Assembly (NCBI GenBank): GCA_963854835.1 | Contig: OY978530.1 | Coordinates: forward strand, 8,682,372-8,746,371 | Length of the DNA: 64,000 nucleotides | Origin: Megamerina dolium | Taxonomy: Eukaryota; Arthropoda; Insecta; Diptera; Megamerinidae | Direction: 5' to 3' | Part shown: in pieces, positions 12,771-23,315 of the stretch | Numbering within the stretch: position 1 is the first letter of the stretch | Layout of the letters: each line of letters opens with the position of its first letter | Made by a program: the position numbers and the translations under genes | The notes under the pieces: generated by a model | The model's database searches: none | Told to the model about the DNA's origin: nothing | Seen by the model: only the letters and a program-made list of their open reading frames with translations

Positions 12771-13432
12771 CTGCAATAGAATATTGAAGATAGTATGAAC
12801 TCCAATTAAAATCTTTTTCTTAAATTGTTTTAAATTTTCCTTCCGTAAATACTGAAAGTTGTATAGTTCGAAAAAAATTTGGTCATCAGATGGCACCTAC
12901 ATATAACTGAATTCAAGGCACAAAACTTCGGTTGAAGACCCAATGAGTGCCATTATCTTTCAATTTTCACACGGAGTTGAAATAGTGGATGAGAAAACTA
13001 TGTTCTACGTTAAAAAATAGGAACGAAATTGTCAAATAACCCCACAAATAACGTCTCATTAGAGCTATGATAAAGTGCTACGATATTGTTGCAACTGTTA
13101 CTTTTTTCGATCATGTTACGATTTAGAGAAATTCTCCGTCGTCCTTTGCTAAAAAGAAGCGCGAATTCAGTATGAGTTGTAATTTGTTGCACAGATCGTA
13201 GTGATTCATTTTTCCATTTTCATTATTCCGATCGTGAGTAAAAATTGTTTGTTCATTTTTTTTTCAATTTATTAACCAAATAGCCTCTGAAAAAACGAAA
13301 GTGCACTTTTATTAATGACATTAAAAAAATATCCATTTTTGCAAAGAGCAAATGACGAATGGAAAGTTCGCTGTAACAAATGTGAATTTGTGTTCAGTTT
13401 TACTGGTGGAATGCACGAAATTGAAAGACATA
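12771..13432. other. No gene seen; 5' flank or first intron of apolpp
   Basis: No signal-peptide exon, promoter motif or repeat is convincing in this stretch. The apolpp first exon should lie here or further right, beyond the transposons that start at 13433. Confidence 0.4.
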
Positions 13433-14165
13433 CCACCTTGATCAAAAAGTTCCCTGAATAACCACCGTGTGGCGCTCCCATCCTTCCAATTTGAGTTCTG
13501 TTTCTTTTGTTAAGTTGGTACATCTGTTGTTAGCCCCATAGCTTGACATTTGCAAAAGTTGCGTAGCCAAAAGTACATCTATCTCAGTGCTTCCTGCGAT
13601 TTTTCCATTACATCCTCTCGGCTGCTGAAACGCGTTCCCCGTAATGGGTTTTTAACTCGATTAAACAGAAATAAGTAATAGGGAGCCCAAACAGGTAAAT
13701 TCGGTAAATGCAACAAATACCATCGTATTTGTTGCATTTTTCATAAAAAAAATTACGAATAATGATGGCACTGTGCGACGGTGCGTTATCATGGTGCAAA
13801 ATCCACGAGTTTTCTGCCCACAATTCTGGTTTTTTCCGTCCTACTCATAAACCCACGTCTCGTCTCCAGTAATGATCCTTTTGATGAATGTGGGATCGGA
13901 TTCAGCCTGGAAAATCATGTCTTCTGCGACGTCAACACGGTCTCTTTTTTGCATGAAATTGATTGAAAATTGTAAAAAATCGCTAACACACACAGAAATA
14001 GATGTACTTTTGGCTACGTAACTTTTGCAAACGACAAACTATGACGCTAAGATTTAGAAGAAATATCAACAACAGATGTACCAACTTAAAAAAAAAACAG
14101 AACTCAAATTGGAAAGATGGAAGCGTCACACGGTGGTTATACCGAGAACTTTTTGATTAAGGTGG
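13433..14165 (-). mobile_element. Internally deleted mariner-like element with about 150-bp terminal inverted repeats
   Basis: The two ends match as imperfect inverted repeats of roughly 150 bp: CCACCTTGATCAAAAAGTTC inwards from 13433, and its complement ending at 14165. TA flanks both sides (13431-13432 and 14166-14167). The inside, read on the minus strand, keeps only the middle of a mariner transposase: a GDETWVYE block (first catalytic Asp) near 13856-13845, then WILHHDNAPSHS (second Asp) near 13804-13768. Frames are broken, and the helix-turn-helix N-terminus is absent. At 733 bp this is a deletion derivative that would need transposase supplied in trans. Confidence 0.8.
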
Positions 14166-14254
14166 TATGAATACAGCGAATAACACAAGCACTCTCAATG
14201 CAGCATTATAGTGTTTTCGAACTCAGTGAACAAAATGGTACTGGATTTCGTAAA

Positions 14255-14690
14255 AAGAATTAGTTGGATTTTGTGGTGACAATGCCTCGGTAAACTTTGG
14301 CAACGTACAAAGATCGGGTGAAGAAAGCGTTCTCCGTAAATTGCAATACATCAAGCCTAATATCGTATATGTCGGTTGTACAGCCCATATTGTACACAAT
14401 TCTCTTCGGAATGCATGCAGTGGACTTAACGTGGACATAGAGTGAATTATTGTCACTCACTTATATATCCACACCATTCGTGTGGAAGCTTTGAAGTAAA
14501 TTTGTGGTTCCTCTCAAAAAGAATTCGAGAATTTTCTCGGGTGCAGCAAAACTGGATTCCTTGCATTAGCTAAGTCAATCTGCAGAATTATAAAATTGCA
14601 CAAGCCATTCAAAAATTATTTTGACAAACTTCCGTCGCATATAAAAAAAAAAGAGAATTTTTCAAAACTTCTTAGGCAATGCTTTTGAAG
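14255..14690 (+). pseudogene. hAT transposase remnant
   Basis: One plus-strand frame gives GDNASVNFGNVQRSGEES..., then GCTAHIVHNSLRNACSG, VDIE (stop), TIRVEALK (stop) and later FLGCSKTGFLALAKS. The GDNAS block (catalytic Asp of the hAT RNase-H fold) and the CTAHxxHN block are typical of hAT (ZNF862-like) transposases. Two in-frame stops and missing termini show a dead fragment. A different hAT scrap lies at 18510-18835. Confidence 0.65.
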
Positions 14691-15185
14691 ATTATGGTTC
14701 ATTTTCTTGAGCGATCAAGTAATACTGTCTATAATCATAAAATATGAAAAATTATGAAATATGAAAAAAAAAACAATTCTTATTTAATTTTGCACACCAA
14801 GAGCGGAAAAGACACGGCTACAAATAAAATCTTTAAATTCTATGCTTTTCGTGAAATACAACTTGCATTTTGACTGCATTGAATTTTTTAACTATATTAA
14901 ATCAAAGCCAAAAATATTGACAAAAATATCGGGGCAAAACAAATATTTGAACGACATTTCGAGTGTGAGTCAAGGATAGGGTATTTCAAGCACAACTCAA
15001 GAGAAAGACACTTGAATTGTATATCATTCTTTTTATGTAACATTTTTTTTAAGAAAAAAAATGTCTGTATGATTTCGTTTAGAAAAAAATATGGTTATAT
15101 TTATAAGGTAAGATATATGACCGACCCCAACCTTTTTTCTCTGCACGCTCATAGGAACATAACTACTTCCTATTTTTACCGTTTA
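14691..15185. other. No gene seen between hAT remnant and Tc3-like element
   Basis: Only AT-rich sequence with poly(A) and poly(T) runs; nothing coding is supported. Confidence 0.4.
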
Positions 15186-15187
15186 TA

Positions 15188-16774
15188 CACTGCACGAAAT
15201 AAGTATAGCATACAAGACATTATATTGCGTTTTTTCTAGGGGGCTTATAATTCCCACTTGGTTAATAATTCTAGACATTTAACAAGTCTTGCTTTAATTG
15301 ATCCATATAAAAAAAAACTGTGTTGTGCGTGGTTCCTTGTTTAAGTGTTTTAAAATATATGTTCAGTGCGAAATAAGTAAAGCATACAAAAGAAAAAAAA
15401 TTGCATAGAGCTGTTATATTCCGTTATTTTATTACGTAATTTTTTCTGTGCAGGTACGCCGAAGTGTTAATTAATTAAATCGAATTTTCGTTTAATTTCG
15501 TGCATAAAAATTGGTTATTCCTGTAGATATGCCTCGCGGGACCCACCTTTCAGCTGAAGAGCGCGTAAGGATCCAAACTTTGCGCGATTGTGGCACAACA
15601 ATAAGGGAAATAGCAAAAATAGTTGCCAGAGATAAGAAAACTATATTTTGCTTCCTGAAGAATCCTGACTATTATGGACAGAGAAAGAGAGCCGGTCGTA
15701 CACCAAAGATAGATGAGCGCACGAAGCGGCAAATCAAGCGCTTAGCTGTCAATAAAAGCATATCTCCGTCAAATATTAAACGGCAATTAAACCTTCCAGT
15801 ATCCACCAGAAGAGTTCAACAAATTTTGGAGGACAACGATTACCTTAAATACGAAAAACGCATTCCCCTACCCAGGTTGCTTCCAAGGCATAAAACCGCT
15901 CGGTTGAATTACGCTGAAAAACACAAATTCTGGGATGATGAATGGAAATCGGTGACCTTCAGTGATGAAAAAAAGTTTAACTTAGATGGTCCTGATGGCC
16001 TTCAAAAATATTGGCGTGATATTCGACGAGAACGAGAAACTCGTCATACGAGAAATTTTCAAGGTGGATCACTAATGGTATGGGCTGCTTTCGGGTACAA
16101 TGGAGCTACTCCTATATGTTTTATTAGCCATAAAATGAATGCGGCTGCTTATGTTGAACTCCTGGACAACGTTTTATTCGACTATTCGGAAAAGTTTTGT
16201 GATGACTCCTGGATTTTCTAGCAAGACAACGCTGCCATTCATAATGCGAAGACGACAAAAACGTTTTTTAATGAAAGGAACATAACGCTAATGGAATGGC
16301 CGGCTATCAGTTCAGACTTAAATCCAATTGAGAACATTTGGTCAATTTTGTCCCAACGAGTTTACGCCAGTGGCCGGCAATTTGAGACCTTAAAGGACCT
16401 TAAGCTATGTATTCAGGCTGAATGGAAAAAAATTCCACTTTTCACCTTTCGGTCATTGATTGATTCAATGCCCAGACGTATAATTAGCGTAACTTTAGCT
16501 AAAGGCGGTCATACAAATTATTAAGATCACCTTTTTCTTAAAGCAAATGTAATTTTTCTTCCTTTTTATGTTTTGTATGCTATATTTTTTTCGTTCTAAA
16601 AAAATTGAATTTTTATGTTTTTGTTTTTTATAGTTCTTATATGTCTAAGTCTTTTAGCTGAGTTAAAAGGTTTTTGTTTCTTCTATTATTATATCAAAAC
16701 AAAAAAATAAATAAAGCTTTATGTTTCTATTAGAAAAGTTTAAAAGTTGTATGCTATACTTATTTCGTGCAGTG
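15188..16774 (+). mobile_element. Tc3-like DNA transposon, complete ends, one nonsense codon
   Basis: A 1,587-bp element with perfect 28-bp terminal inverted repeats starting CACTGCACGAAATAAG (15188-15215 and 16747-16774), flanked by TA on each side (15186-15187, 16775-16776). A second, internal copy of the end sequence lies near 15365-15385 (GTGCGAAATAAGTAAAGCAT), with a matching inverted one near 16571-16590. That gives the IR/DR-type layout seen in Tc3 and Paris-like elements. The transposase gene occupies 15529-16524. The perfect TIRs mean a young insertion. Confidence 0.92.
15529..16524 (+). pseudogene. Tc3-like transposase (DD34E) with one internal stop
   Basis: 331 codons from ATG (MPRGTHLSAEERVRIQ) to KGGHTNY-stop. 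It has an N-terminal helix-turn-helix (REIAKIVARDKKTIFCFLK), a GRTPK hinge, then the DDE core: FSDEKKFNLDGPDG (first Asp), QDNAAIHNAK (second Asp) and SSDLNPIENIW (Glu), with 34 residues between second Asp and Glu. MPRG, the DEKKFNLDGPDG block and the overall length match C. elegans Tc3 transposase. A TAG at 16219-16221 sits immediately before the QDNA motif, so this copy yields only the first 230 residues. I start at 15529 because the Tc3 family begins MPRG. Confidence 0.9.
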
Positions 16775-16776
16775 TA

Positions 16777-18505
16777 GTGCTAGAAATTTACGCATTTGAA
16801 AATTTCGCTACCACCACTCCGACGGTGCTTGTATAGATAGAGATAGATTATACGACCGAACAGACTCATTCTTTCACCCTACACTAACCGTAATTTATTG
16901 TATACTTTTCAATATTTAACCCTAATTCATAATGCTCTATTGGCGAAAAATTAAAGAGAAAATATATATGAACTGAAATTAAAACTCCGATAAATATATT
17001 ATTTTTTATTTATGCCTTCTGAACACAAATTAAACTTTTGGCAATGATTCGAGCAGAACGCTTTGCGGCAGGAGCCACAGAAGTTACCATACATAGTACC
17101 AAAAATAATACTCAAGTAGGGTTAAATTAACATACAAATGAAGTTGAAATATTTCACATATGTGAAATACTTCAACTGCTGAAATATGTATTCACTTCCC
17201 ATATATTGGCACAACATTTTGATACAATTGATCTCTTGCCTGAGTCAGGGGAAATTGCATTATGAAATGGTTGTCTCATACCTATTTTTAAAGTGTATAT
17301 AGCATCATCATTGAGTTGACCATATGGGAGCTACAATAAATAGTGGGCATAACTCCTCGTCACTTCTGTCATACCTTCACCACTCCTATCTTAAAAGATA
17401 CCGATGACACACGTCTCAATTTGATCATAAAACAAATTAAATGAAACTAAAAGCTGAACTACCATCTGGCAGCTTTACATTTGGTACAACATATTTAGCG
17501 CCATTATCATTCTTTTCTTTTAAATAGTCAACTATTTTGCGCGGAGTATTTGTTTCTTTTTTTTGCGGATGTCTTGTATGTATTTGCCTCATTTGGCGAT
17601 CAAAAATGGAAAAGTGAGCCTTTATATCATTTTGTTTGAAAACTTAAAATTATTTTTGAATTTACTTTCTTTTAGGTACAGGATAAGCGAAAATTCGAGG
17701 AAAATATTTTACTTACATATAAACTATTTGAGAAATGGTGACAATAAACGATTATTATCTGAAGTGCAAACACTATGGCTTCAAATCGCAACCGAAACTT
17801 CCTGGCCTTATTGCGTATTCTAAAACGAAAAAGCACGCCGAGGCTACAGCTCCTTTTAACATTGGAATGCAGGCCAGCGTTGCATTCATGCTAGTCACAC
17901 GCAAAATAAAATAAGACGAGTAAATTTGTAAAACGCACTCTACGCAGCATGCCGTACACCAATTTGTTTTCTTGACCATTTAACCATACTACATTAAAAA
18001 AGTTTTTTGAGACAGCCTCATTGCTCGGGGTATACAACTAGGATGAACTAAGTGTACAGCTTTAATTAAAAATGTTTTGTTGCCCTATTTTAAAAAGAAA
18101 TTGATCGATGATATTAGGAATTGGTATTTTAGTTCGATAACACTATTATCGTCGAAATTTTTATCAATTTTCTAGTAAATTCGATCGAAATTTGACGTAA
18201 TACAGACCTTTGGTGTGTACCGATCAACTCAGTAGACCTACGCCTAATCGACAAAATTTACTAGAACGTTGATAAAAAAATTTCATACCAATATGTAAAA
18301 TAGTGTAATTAATAAGTCGACGGTACTATAGTACAAATTGTAAACACGTTTCTAAATTAAGTGCTATTGGAAAATTCTATTGTGGTAAGGGAGGTATCAG
18401 CTATAGGGCTCATATCCTCTAACAGACCTTGGTCTGGTTTCGCGTGGTCCACTTGATGAACAAGGATTATGTCCTTTCTCCAACGTCACGCTCTCTTTTG
18501 ATTGA
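16777..18505. other. No gene seen; contains a 34-bp palindrome and a MITE-like hairpin
   Basis: No protein is supported. GTTGAAATATTTCACA and its near-exact complement form a palindrome centred on CATATG at 17143-17176. A longer imperfect inverted repeat lies at about 18155-18190 and 18248-18286, where the blocks ATCAATTTTCTAGTAAATT and AATTTACTAGAACGTTGAT face each other. Confidence 0.5.
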
Positions 18506-18835
18506 TTGAAGGGAATTGTGCATGCTACTCAAAAAACACACCATGAATATATGCTTTGTAATAATTTAAAAGGGTTAGGAACTAACGACACCAGGACTAT
18601 GGTAGGCGTAAGCAAGGGTGTGATTGCTCTTTTAAAACAAAATAACCCCAACAATGTATTATTTCCATGTGTGTGTCATTCCATCCAGTTATGTGTATCA
18701 AATGCTCCAAAATTCTATATTCCTGACGAAATAGAGTATTTAATTTTTGAAAGTTGCAATTGGTTAGCTAAATTGCCGTACAAGGAAAACAATTACTTTA
18801 AAATTGATTCTTTAATATATGCTACGTAATGTTAG
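18506..18835 (+). pseudogene. hAT transposase fragment (ZNF862-like)
   Basis: One frame reads GLGTNDTRTMVGVSKGVIAL, then LFPCVCHSIQLCVSNAPK and FESCNWLAKLPYKENNYFKI. This is the hAT core block (DNAxxMVGxxKGVxxxLK, then CxCHSxxLCxSxA) with the catalytic Asp region degraded to TNDT. Neither end of a transposase nor terminal repeats can be seen. It belongs to a different hAT lineage from the remnant at 14255-14690. Confidence 0.65.
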
Positions 18836-19048
18836 CGTTACCGAAACGGTATATGTTAGCCGTACATTTGCTGTTATAAGATTGACGCTACTACCAATAC
18901 TTTTCCAATAGATGGCTTTAGTAATCTGTATATCACGTTGTATAAGTGCTATCGGGTTACGCTAGATGACGTAGGATTTCGTACTAAATAAACTTTTCAA
19001 GCAGTTTTGTGATTGCTTGAATCAGTATTGTTTGAGCACGCGTCAAAG

Positions 19049-19360
19049 ATGGACACCAGTAAAGAGAAAATACGCCATATTTAACAGATTTTCTTCGATA
19101 AAGGCGAAAACCACAATTCACATTTTCAGCCAGACGGCTGAAAATGTGAATTGTGTTTATGGTCCTGATACTGTAACAACCAATCATGTGCAATTTTGGT
19201 TTCGTCGATTCCGTTCCGGTAATTTTGATGTCAAAGATGGAAGGCCAATTGTCGAAAATATCGATAAAATAATGGAAACCGTCATGTAAGCACTGTTTCT
19301 ATTGGCCAGGAGCTAAACATTGCAGAAAAAACCGTTTGGAATCATTTAAATAAATAAACC
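19049..19360 (+). pseudogene. Mariner transposase N-terminal fragment containing a perfect hairpin
   Basis: From ATG at 19049 the frame starts MDTSKEKIRHI and then breaks. Further blocks are VYGPDTVTTNHVQFWFRRFR (19160-19220), then HVSTVSIGQELNIAEKTVWN (about 19283-19345). These are the two helix-turn-helix regions of a mariner transposase; the DDD core is absent. Between them a perfect 20-bp inverted repeat (19112-19131 with 19136-19155) replaces the expected coding sequence. Confidence 0.75.
19112..19155. repeat. Perfect 20-bp inverted repeat with 4-nt loop
   Basis: CACAATTCACATTTTCAGCC at 19112-19131 is followed by AGAC and then its exact reverse complement at 19136-19155. The right arm is the normal mariner coding sequence (AENVNCV); the left arm is an inverted copy. 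Confidence 0.95.
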
Positions 19361-19679
19361 CTTCAATTTAATGCAAAAATAATGGATTTCCTTTTACTAC
19401 ACCTAATATATGCTGTTGATGAAATATTGAAATATTGAAGCTTTTTTTTTGTCCATTTGGCCTTTTTTAGCTTTTTTATTTGGCCGATCTAGCTTTTTAT
19501 TTTTGCAGTCCTGGCAACACTCAATATATTATTGCTTTCACTCATTAAATAGTCCATGTTTTGACCATGAATTTTGTTGCTTGTGTTATATTAAAGATGT
19601 GAATAGCTTTTGTCAGACTCGTAATAAATGTTAAATAAGCAACTGGTATTAAAAAACTAAAAAATATGATCAAGATAAG

Positions 19680-21045
19680 TTAATCCTTCATTGCGTCTTG
19701 GATTTCTGCAAAGCCTTTGATTCTGTATGTGGCAGGTTGCTCCGTCACAAGTTGAAGCACAATTTTTATTTCAGCATCGGCGCTACCGATCTAATGTCAC
19801 CAGAAAATGCTAATTTTCATATAGTTTGGATTATATGGTTTTTGCACTGATTGTAGTATTGTTGTTTATGAATTTAATTAAGCACTTCAAAGAAAATTTT
19901 TACGAACTTCAATGTATGGAAAGAATGGTTCTGCCATTTAAACACTTCAAAGAACATTTTTACGAACTTTAATGTATAGAAAGAATGGTCCCGCCATTTT
20001 TTGTTTACAAGCTATTTAGAGTAGACGTGTCAATGAATTTTTTTTATAACAAAAAAATGGAATATTGCTGATGGCAAAGCAGAATTATTTTCAAAAACTC
20101 ATAAAAAAACCTGGCTTAGGAAAAAAACATTTTTCATCAACATTGCTGAATGCCAAAATGCCCATTCTTCTGAACTTGCATCCAAATGACAGGAAGAGCA
20201 GCTGTCTAAGCCGTAAAAGACAAATACAACGGCTTCGGCCACAAACAAACTCAAATTCGTTCCTTCGGTGACGTTGCAAAGGACTACCTTATCCTTGCCG
20301 TGATTGATAGGAACTATGAAGGTGGAGCACTGCCATTGGGGCAATGGCGTCAAGTGGAGGTGAGTCTCTTTCGAATATACCGGGATATCCTGGTGAGGAA
20401 CCCTGGACCCGTCATTTGCTTCACAGACGCCGGATGGCATAAAGACGCACAAAATTAATGTCAAGCTCTACTTGCTATTGCATCTACTCCTTGTGGATCT
20501 ATTTGGCAAGCAGAGGGCGCTTATATCAGCAATTAGGCTAAACATAGCTTCACGCTAGGCTCAACCAGGATATGGGTATTCAAAGATACTGAGGGAGTGT
20601 ACTACAATTCCGGATCCCATCGACTATAGCATTCCGATTCCATGCTTTGACAATAGATTCTCGACCCATATTCCCCCAAGGGAAGAATAGAATAGGGGTA
20701 TTGTCTATAAAATTGTAGTTCACTCGATATGAGTGTACACAGATGGCTTCAAATTGGAGGGAAGGGTAGGAAATAGCGTATTTTCTGATTCCCTAGGCGT
20801 TAAGCTTAAGTTCCGATTACCCGACTTTTGCAGCGGTTTTCGAATTTATAGCTATAAAGAAGGCGGCAATGTGGCTTCGCTGTAATACAATATCAAGGAT
20901 ATTTATATTTACACCGATAGCCAAGCCGCCATTAAATCAATCGCAGGAACGTTCCCTTAAATGCCGCTCAGCTCTTAATGAGCTAGCGGAACAGTACAAT
21001 GTACACATACCCTATTAAGGAATGCCTTTTTTACGAATACTAATG
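19680..21045 (+). mobile_element. Debris of LOA/I-like LINEs (RT, gag and RNase H scraps)
   Basis: Three short plus-strand blocks are readable. An RT block CVLDFCKAFDSVCGRLLRHK lies at about 19692-19752. A gag block (DUF4780-like: VAKDYLILAVIDRNYEGG, then CFTDAGWHKDAQ) lies at about 20270-20457. An RNase H block (VYTDGFKLEGRVGNSVF... IYIYTDSQAAIKSIAG) lies at about 20730-20953. The order RT-gag-RNase H means more than one old copy. All frames are broken. The BEL element inserted directly after it at 21051. Confidence 0.6.
19883..20002. repeat. Two tandem copies of a 60-bp unit
   Basis: CACTTCAAAGAA starts at 19883 and again at 19943. The two 60-bp units share ACGAACTT, AATGTAT and AAAGAATGGT and differ at a handful of positions. 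It is a simple local duplication of non-coding sequence. Confidence 0.8.
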
Positions 21046-21050
21046 GACTC

Positions 21051-21172
21051 TGTTTGGCCAGATGAGTTCCATTTATACATATACGTATATATAGTTTATC
21101 ATTGAAGTTCTATATCTTTATAAGTATCTTATTATATTATATTATATTATATTATTGTGAATTATACTAAAT
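21051..21172 (+). repeat. BEL 5' LTR, only first about 120 bp recognisable
   Basis: It matches the 3' LTR from TGTTTGGCCAGATG through GAAGTTCTA and the (TTATA)n stretch to GTGAATTATACT. Beyond that the two sequences part: the 3' LTR goes on for about 190 bp that I do not find on the 5' side. Either a deletion or a replacement removed the rest of the 5' LTR. Confidence 0.75.
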
Positions 21173-21962
21173 ATATGGCCTACAAACATTTTCTATAAAT
21201 GTGGTAACAGTTGAAAAAACACTGAAAATTCACTTATTTAATTTGCACTGGTTACAAGTTCTCAAAATAACGAACGAAATTTTAGTTGAGCACATATCAA
21301 ATTAACGGTATTATTAGCTGCATTTTTTTGTAAGCGAATTGCAAAAGAACATAAACTCGCATATAACTTCCCTTTTATTTGAATATAATTTTCCTTTAGT
21401 TGCTTAGCAACGCTGGTGGTATATATGGATGTTCGTGAAATTTATATACGAAATAAAAACAAAAAAGAAGCAATTCTGCGGAATCTGTGGTAAATATATT
21501 CGTTAAAATAAATTTTTATTTGCACTTGCTTTATTTTGCTTATTTTTGTTTATATTTACAATAATTTGACGTGTTTTTGAAAATGCCCTACATCTCAGGT
21601 CGTTTAAAATATAAGCAAGTTTAATTGAACTCGGTTAAAATAGGCGATTTCGCTTTTTTTGTTGTTGCTTTGCATCGAGTTCGGCAAATAAGCGAGTATT
21701 CTTTTGCAACTCGCGTTCAAAAGAACGCAACTATTATCAAACGTTGTGCAGTTGCATTCGTTGTCGTCACTTTCTATCTCAACTGCATGTATTTTAAAAT
21801 ATGAACGTACATATGTGTTGGTAGCAACTTCGGGTTCATATTCTCATTAATTGTGCAGTTGGATTTGATGTCGGTTTTCTCTTCAGTAAGTTGCATATAC
21901 TGTTGGGAACATTTTTATATGCTGTTTGTTTGTACCATTCAATTAAAAAATAAATAAAAAAA

Positions 21963-22397
21963 GCATATTGACCATATGAATCGCTGTCGTCGTTCTTACT
22001 CTGTTGATTGCTAAAATATTAACAGCTTGAAAACCCTTATATTATTAAAACATATTTATCATGTTAATCGTTGTCGTCCTTCTCACTCTGTTGATTGCTA
22101 AATTATTAACAGTTTGAAAACCCTTACATTATTAAAACATATTTATCATATGAATCGTTGTCGTCGCTCTCATTCTGTTAATTGCTAGTATATAAACAGT
22201 TTGAAAACCCTTACATTATCAAACACATTGATCAGATTAATCTTGTCGTCGCCCTCACTCTGTTAATTGCATATTATATTAATAGCCTGAAAAACCATTA
22301 CATTATAAAAACATATCGATCATATGAATCGTTCTCGTTGTTATACCTCTGTTGGCTGCTTGGTGCATTAACATTTATAAACCATTCAATACATTGT
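21963..22397 (+). repeat. Five tandem copies of an about 87-bp unit in the BEL leader
   Basis: Units begin near 21963, 22050, 22137, 22223 and 22310. Each contains a CATAT-GAATCG-TGTCGTCG core, then CTCTGTT-ATTGCT, AACAG-TTGAAAACCC and TTA-ATTATTAAAACA. They drift from each other (the fifth is the most diverged), so the array is old. It lies between the 5' LTR and gag, where leader tandem repeats also occur in other LTR elements. Confidence 0.85.
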
Positions 22398-22586
22398 GGT
22401 TTTAATCATTATTGTTTGTGCATTTATAAAGATATTGTCAGAGACAAAATTTCGTTTTTGGTTTGAATTTTGAAGTTTAAAGTTGCCGCGACAATTGTTG
22501 GTGTTGTTGTTGTGAATATACAACGTAAACGCATATATCACTCCATTGTTGATGATTTTTGATTGTTTGATATTGGGTTAACCAAA

Positions 22587-23026
22587 GGCTTCGTTGAGGC
22601 TATCAAAGGGCAGTGAATCGGGGAGGGCTCTCAGTCTAGGACGAATGACTCTAAGCTGGTTGACTGCATTAATAACTGGGCATGGCAATTTCAGGTACCA
22701 CCTCAGCAAGATGGGTCTTGTTGATGGGGAGGATGCTGATATTTGCAGATTATGCATGGAAGAGGCAGAGACAGCGGCGCACATAGTGTGCCAGTGTCCT
22801 GCATTGGCAAGCAGGAGGATGTCCACACTGGGTCGCCAATTTATTGATGAACTCGAAATGTGGAACATACCCCACAAAGAGATGCTTGAAATAACGCGTG
22901 ATGTTATTATGAGGAAGGAAGTAGAAGAATTCTGCAACCGAACAAATAATTAACACACGATTTGAGGGACGAAAAGGGACCCATATAAGTGGTCTGATTC
23001 GGCTAATCCCTAAATTTATAAATTAA
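22587..23026 (+). mobile_element. 3' fragment of a LOA/I-like LINE with 15-bp target-site duplication
   Basis: The direct repeat ATTGGGTTAACCAAA at 22572-22586 and 23027-23041 brackets a 440-bp insertion. It encodes the end of a LINE ORF2: LTALITGHGNFRYHLSKMG, then a Cys/His block CRLCMEEAETAAHIVCQC, ending CNRTNN-stop at 22953. Such a zinc-binding tail follows RNase H in I/LOA-type LINEs. The coding part is open throughout, so this insertion is younger than the BEL element around it. The 3' end is AT-rich rather than pure poly(A). Confidence 0.85.
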
Positions 23027-23315
23027 ATTGGGTTAACCAAAATAACAAGGAAATGTTTCGTTTTTAAATAAATATATAAACGCACATTGAACAATACATA
23101 AATTGTTTTTGTTTTTTAATTGCTGGGTTGCTTCTGTATATAGAAAATATTATAGGGTGCTGGTTAATTCGTCATTTTCACTTAAATCAAGATTGTCTAA
23201 CTATTTGTTTGAATTGAATTGAACATTTGAAACAAATTGGACTCGAATAGTCTCAATTTTATTGGTAAATTTACTGAATTTATTAAACGTAATAAATTAG
23301 GAAATAATTACGATC

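Noticed and set aside
17563..17823. 86-residue frame as a gene or apolpp exon 1
   Set aside because: No domain or signal peptide, and the strand is opposite to apolpp; nearby ACTTAC could be a minus-strand donor but no plausible exon precedes it.
21963..22397. CRISPR-like or satellite array
   Set aside because: Units of about 87 bp are contiguous without spacers and only five occur, inside a BEL leader in a eukaryotic genome.
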